A DNA stretch of 8,181 nt from Candidatus Scatoplasma merdavium (GTDB lineage Bacteria > Bacillota_I > Bacilli_A > RFN20 > CAG-288), in contig JADING010000049.1 in NCBI GenBank assembly GCA_017694135.1, positions 1 through 8,181 on the forward strand, written 5' to 3'. The number at the start of each line of letters is the position of its first letter. The first letter of the stretch is position 1. The notes under the pieces were generated by a model. That model was not told the DNA's origin, did no database searches, and saw only the letters and a program-made list of their open reading frames with translations. A program made the translations under genes and the position numbers. This document shows, one piece after another, positions 5,540 through 8,181 of this stretch.

Positions 5540-7855
5540 TTGGTTGATAAAATTGAAACTAAAGGATATGAGACAATCGATCTACCTTCAGCACAAAATA
5601 AAGAAAATTATGATTTTAAGGGTTGGTTTTTAGATAAGAATATTTGGAGTGAAGAATTGACAAGAGATTATTTCTTAAATAAACCTCTTTTAGAAGACCT
5701 TGATTGCTATGCTTTTTATGAAAAGAAAAGTAAACCTATCGTTGAAAAATATACCATTTCTTTTTATGTTGATAATGCAATTTTTTCAACAATCAAAACC
5801 AGTGGAAATGAAATTTTAACTTTACCTAATGCTCCACAAAAAGAAAACTATAGTTTTAAGGGTTGGTATTTTGATAATGAAAGTTTTGAAGATGAGCTAA
5901 CTGCAGATTTTTATCAAAATACCGCTTTAAAAAGCGATGTTAATGTTTATGCTTATTATGAACTTGTCAATGAAGAGCCAAAAGAATTTAAAGTTTCTTT
6001 TGATAGCAATGGCGGTTCAAAAGTTGAAGATGTTGTTACCTCAATTATTGAAAGTGAACCATATACAACAAGATATGGCTACACTTTCCTTGGTTGGTAT
6101 TTAGAAGAAAACTTTATAATCAAGGTTACTTTTCCTTTTGAAGTAACAAAAGATCAAACTTTATATGCTAAGTGGGAAGAAAATACTTATAATGTTCACT
6201 TTGAATTAAATGGTGGGACAGGAGTCACCGATTTAAAAACTAATAAAATTGAAAAAGAGCCTCTCCCAACAAGAGATGGCTATACGTTCCTTGGCTGGTA
6301 TTTAGAAGAAAACTTTATAAACAAGGTTACTTTTCCTTTTGAAGTTACAAAAGATCAAACTTTATACGCTAAATGGGAAGAAAATATTCCTGCATCAATA
6401 AGCTTTAACGTTAATGAAGAAGGAGTTTTAACTAGTGTTGAAGGAATTAGTGAAATTAATAATGAAGTAGTAATTCCTTCAAGAGTAAATGATATTGATG
6501 TGATAGAAATTGGCGATAAAGTTTTTGCTGATAATTTATTTATCAAAAAACTTGTTATACCAGAAAGTGTAAAAAGTCTTGGTAATAAAATGTGTTATGG
6601 CGCAAAAAATCTTGAAGAAGTAGTTTTGCCAAATAATATAACTGTAATTCCTGATTATGCATTCGAAAACTGTTCTTCTTTAACAAACATTAATATTCCT
6701 ACCTCACTTGTACAAATAAGAGCAAACGCTTTTTCTCAAACTGCTTTAAAAGAGTTTATTGCACCTGAATCTTTAAAAGAAATATGGCTTTATGCTTTTA
6801 AAGATGCAAAAGAATTAAGAAATGTTGAACTTAAAAATGTCACTGAAATAGGAGACATGGTTTTTGAAAATTGCGAAAAACTCGAATCTATTGTTATCCC
6901 TGAAACACTTGAAGAAATTGGTACAAGTGTCTTTGGTGGCTGCTCCTCTCTTCAAGATATTGATTTACCTAATAAACCTATTGCGCTTGAACATAATACT
7001 TTTTATGGTTCTGCTTATTATGAAGATAAAAGTAATTGGGAAAATGGAGTTTTATATGTAGACAATTATCTTTTAGCTATCAATAGTGACTTTTTGAATT
7101 TAAGCGAATACAAAGTTAAAGAAGGGACAATTGCTATTGCTAATAACGCTTTTTTAAATAATGCGAGAAATTTAACTAAAATTACTCTTCCTGAAGGTTT
7201 AAAACTAATTGGGGACAAAGCTTTTTCTAGTTTATATAATTTAGAGTCAGTTAATATTCCTTCTTCGGTTGATACAATTGGCTATAATGCTTTTGCGTTA
7301 ACTGAAATTTATAATAATAGTACAAATTGGAGCGATAATGGACTTTATATTGATGGCTGGTTAGTTAATGTTCGAGATACAAAAATTAGTGAATTTGAAG
7401 TGAAAGAAGGGACAATTGGTGTTTCTAATGGTAGTGATGTTAGCTTTATCCCATCAAGTGCTAGAAAAATAACAAAGCTTACTCTTCCTGAATCTTTAAG
7501 ATATATTGGTAAAAATAGTTTCAAGCAACTTACTTTGATAAAAGAAATTTCTTTAGGGGGTTCTTTGGAGTTTATTAAAGAAGGTGCTTTTGCTGTATGT
7601 TCTAGTTTAGAAAAAGTAAATTTAGATGAATGTACAAATTTAGCATTAATTGGTGATCAAGCTTTTAGCCAAGCAAAGATAAGCGAGATTACAATTCCAG
7701 AAAGTGTTTTAGAAATGGGCGAACTTGTTTTCAATCAAAATCGAGCCAATTTAATAGTGCATTGTATGGTAAGTGAAAAACCAGCTAGTTGGGATAGTAA
7801 TTGGGATTTCACATATAACGAGCAATATAAGATTACAGTTGAATGGAAAAAATAG
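5540..7855 (+). CDS. BspA-like surface lipoprotein with InlB-B repeats and leucine-rich repeats
   Basis: The bounds given are the open part; the natural gene begins at ATG 5408, so the full precursor would be 815 codons, used for numbering here. After the lipobox Cys (25) come four InlB-B/Listeria-Bacteroides repeats at about 35-107, 115-185, 194-258 and 261-325, each with the YxFxGWY core. The last two also have the xxNGG start and the LYAKWEE end. From about 330 to 780 lie about fifteen BspA/TpLRR-type leucine-rich repeats of about 23 residues (pattern LxxIxIPxSVxxIGxxAFxxCxx). Two are extended by an NGxLYxDxxL insert followed by VKEGTI. The tail to 815 has no anchor motif, so attachment would be by the N-terminal lipid. 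Such proteins bind host or neighbour-cell surfaces, but the ligand is unknown. Starting at TTG 5540 would make it cytosolic, which is implausible. No clear terminator follows. Confidence 0.9.
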   Translation: MVDKIETKGYETIDLPSAQNKENYDFKGWFLDKNIWSEELTRDYFLNKPLLEDLDCYAFYEKKSKPIVEKYTISFYVDNAIFSTIKTSGNEILTLPNAPQKENYSFKGWYFDNESFEDELTADFYQNTALKSDVNVYAYYELVNEEPKEFKVSFDSNGGSKVEDVVTSIIESEPYTTRYGYTFLGWYLEENFIIKVTFPFEVTKDQTLYAKWEENTYNVHFELNGGTGVTDLKTNKIEKEPLPTRDGYTFLGWYLEENFINKVTFPFEVTKDQTLYAKWEENIPASISFNVNEEGVLTSVEGISEINNEVVIPSRVNDIDVIEIGDKVFADNLFIKKLVIPESVKSLGNKMCYGAKNLEEVVLPNNITVIPDYAFENCSSLTNINIPTSLVQIRANAFSQTALKEFIAPESLKEIWLYAFKDAKELRNVELKNVTEIGDMVFENCEKLESIVIPETLEEIGTSVFGGCSSLQDIDLPNKPIALEHNTFYGSAYYEDKSNWENGVLYVDNYLLAINSDFLNLSEYKVKEGTIAIANNAFLNNARNLTKITLPEGLKLIGDKAFSSLYNLESVNIPSSVDTIGYNAFALTEIYNNSTNWSDNGLYIDGWLVNVRDTKISEFEVKEGTIGVSNGSDVSFIPSSARKITKLTLPESLRYIGKNSFKQLTLIKEISLGGSLEFIKEGAFAVCSSLEKVNLDECTNLALIGDQAFSQAKISEITIPESVLEMGELVFNQNRANLIVHCMVSEKPASWDSNWDFTYNEQYKITVEWKK
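6068..6385 (+). repeat. Near-identical tandem DNA copies within the InlB-B repeats
   Basis: A 117-base block (6068-6184) recurs 201 bases later (6269-6385). Aligning the codons by eye gives eight differences, about 93% identity. Only two change the protein (Tyr to Asp and Ile to Asn); the other six are silent. The first two InlB-B repeats are much more divergent from these and from each other, so the third and fourth repeats arose by a recent tandem duplication of a 67-codon unit. Direct repeats of this quality can expand or contract by slippage or recombination. Confidence 0.85.
7118..7418 (+). repeat. Direct repeat of a long LRR super-unit, 285 bases apart
   Basis: The 16-base word AAAGAAGGGACAATTG occurs at 7118-7133 and 7403-7418, in the same frame and exactly 95 codons apart. 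Each copy encodes VKEGTI and follows an NGxLYxDxxL insert, and each is followed by two or three ordinary leucine-rich repeats. The repeat region therefore also has a higher-order unit of about 95 residues that has duplicated, though the copies have diverged beyond this core. Confidence 0.65.
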
Positions 7856-7996
7856 AAAAAGGTGAGATTTGCAAGGTTTCTAATGAAAACGAAAGAGTAA
7901 TTTAATGTATATTGTTTAAATTAAATTCAAATTGCACGGCAAGTTTTTGAAATAAATGAATAATTGAAATTTGAAAAAACTAGTCGCAAAATATAA
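7856..7996. other. AT-rich spacer without an intact gene
   Basis: This stretch follows the surface protein gene. No ORF with a ribosome binding site, no tRNA and no convincing terminator was seen. A short open run at 7855-7905 (EKGEICKVSNENERVI, then TAA) is too short to call. A four-base-pair hairpin, TTGC-ACG-GCAA, before GTTTTTG near 7932-7950 is too weak to serve as a terminator on its own. Confidence 0.5.
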
Positions 7997-8125
7997 CCTC
8001 ACAATAAACCGAAGCTCCGAGAAATACCAAATCAACACGTTAAAGCCTATGATGAGATTAAACAAGTTATTACTAAACTCTCCAAAGATAAAAGAGAAGT
8101 TGTGCAATTAAGTCTCTTCGATTGA
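7997..8125 (+). pseudogene. Start-less C-terminal gene fragment ending in a clamp-binding-like motif
   Basis: Between TAA at 7994-7996 and TGA at 8123-8125 lie 42 codons with protein-like composition. They include LREIPNQHVKAYDEIKQVI at about 8015-8071 and end REVVQLSLFD. There is no ATG or TTG in this frame and no ribosome binding site; the only GTG is seven codons from the end. QLSLF is the consensus bacterial beta-sliding-clamp-binding pentapeptide (QL[SD]LF), found near the C-termini of MutS and Y-family DNA polymerases among others. The likeliest reading is the decayed tail of a DNA repair or replication gene, perhaps a Y-family polymerase. Firmicutes MutS usually continues about 40 residues beyond this motif, which fits less well. 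Bases 8126-8181 show nothing recognisable. Confidence 0.45.
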
Positions 8126-8181
8126 AAATGGACAGGAGTTTATTTAGAAGCTTTCAAAAGTTTCAAAATAAATAAAAAACC

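Noticed and set aside
7932..7950. Small hairpin TTGC-ACG-GCAA followed by GTTTTTG after the surface gene
   Set aside because: Only four base pairs; too weak to call as an intrinsic terminator.
7916..8107. Minus-strand open frame of 63 codons after the surface gene
   Set aside because: It is rich in Phe, Leu, Ile and Asn as expected from AT-rich DNA and has no ribosome binding site. The plus-strand fragment in the same place is more protein-like.
1..8181. CRISPR array, tRNA or rRNA gene, insertion sequence or integrase
   Set aside because: None was found by reading both strands. The only repeats are those inside the surface protein gene and the short inverted repeats listed.

Overview
The window looks like chromosomal DNA of a low-GC Gram-positive bacterium (Bacillota, or a walled relative of the Mycoplasmatota). 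This rests on strong AGGAGG-type ribosome binding sites, AT-rich TATAAT promoters, a BspA-like surface lipoprotein typical of gut Firmicutes, and an LmrCD/BmrCD-type exporter pair. Trp is encoded by TGG and TGA ends the first gene, so the standard bacterial code (table 11) applies, not the Mycoplasma code. The species cannot be named from the sequence.

Layout. (1) Bases 1-3037, plus strand: two overlapping genes (ATGA junction at 1250-1253) encode the halves of a heterodimeric ABC exporter. The first is cut by the window edge and carries a degenerate ATP site (Asp for the catalytic Glu, Gln for the switch His). The second is canonical. (2) Bases 3038-4381, minus strand: a CCA-adding tRNA nucleotidyltransferase with an HD domain, convergent with the exporter and sharing no spacer with it. 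(3) Bases 4382-4548: a leader with two inverted repeats, then a strong minus-strand intrinsic terminator. (4) Bases 4549-5058, minus strand: a four-helix membrane protein of unknown function with its own TATAAT box and AAGGAGG site. (5) Bases 5059-5407: mostly non-coding, with a possible decayed coding fragment, then a promoter and ribosome binding site for the last gene. (6) Bases 5408-7855, plus strand: a large lipoprotein gene with four InlB-B/Listeria-Bacteroides repeats and about fifteen BspA-type leucine-rich repeats. (7) Bases 7856-8181: no intact gene, but a start-less C-terminal fragment ending in QLSLFD, which matches the sliding-clamp-binding consensus.

The most notable observation is in region 6. 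The promoter, ribosome binding site, ATG (5408) and a complete lipoprotein signal peptide ending in a lipobox Cys are all present in one frame with the surface protein, but codon 6 is TAA. A single T-to-A change would restore Lys. The next 809 codons are open. A gene caller would start at the TTG at 5540 and lose the signal peptide. This is either a very recent inactivation, a switchable or strain-variable surface protein, or a sequence error. The surface gene and its flanks are clearly more AT-rich than the exporter genes and are bordered by apparent gene debris, which suggests an accessory locus next to a housekeeping block. No wholly new multi-gene system is evident.
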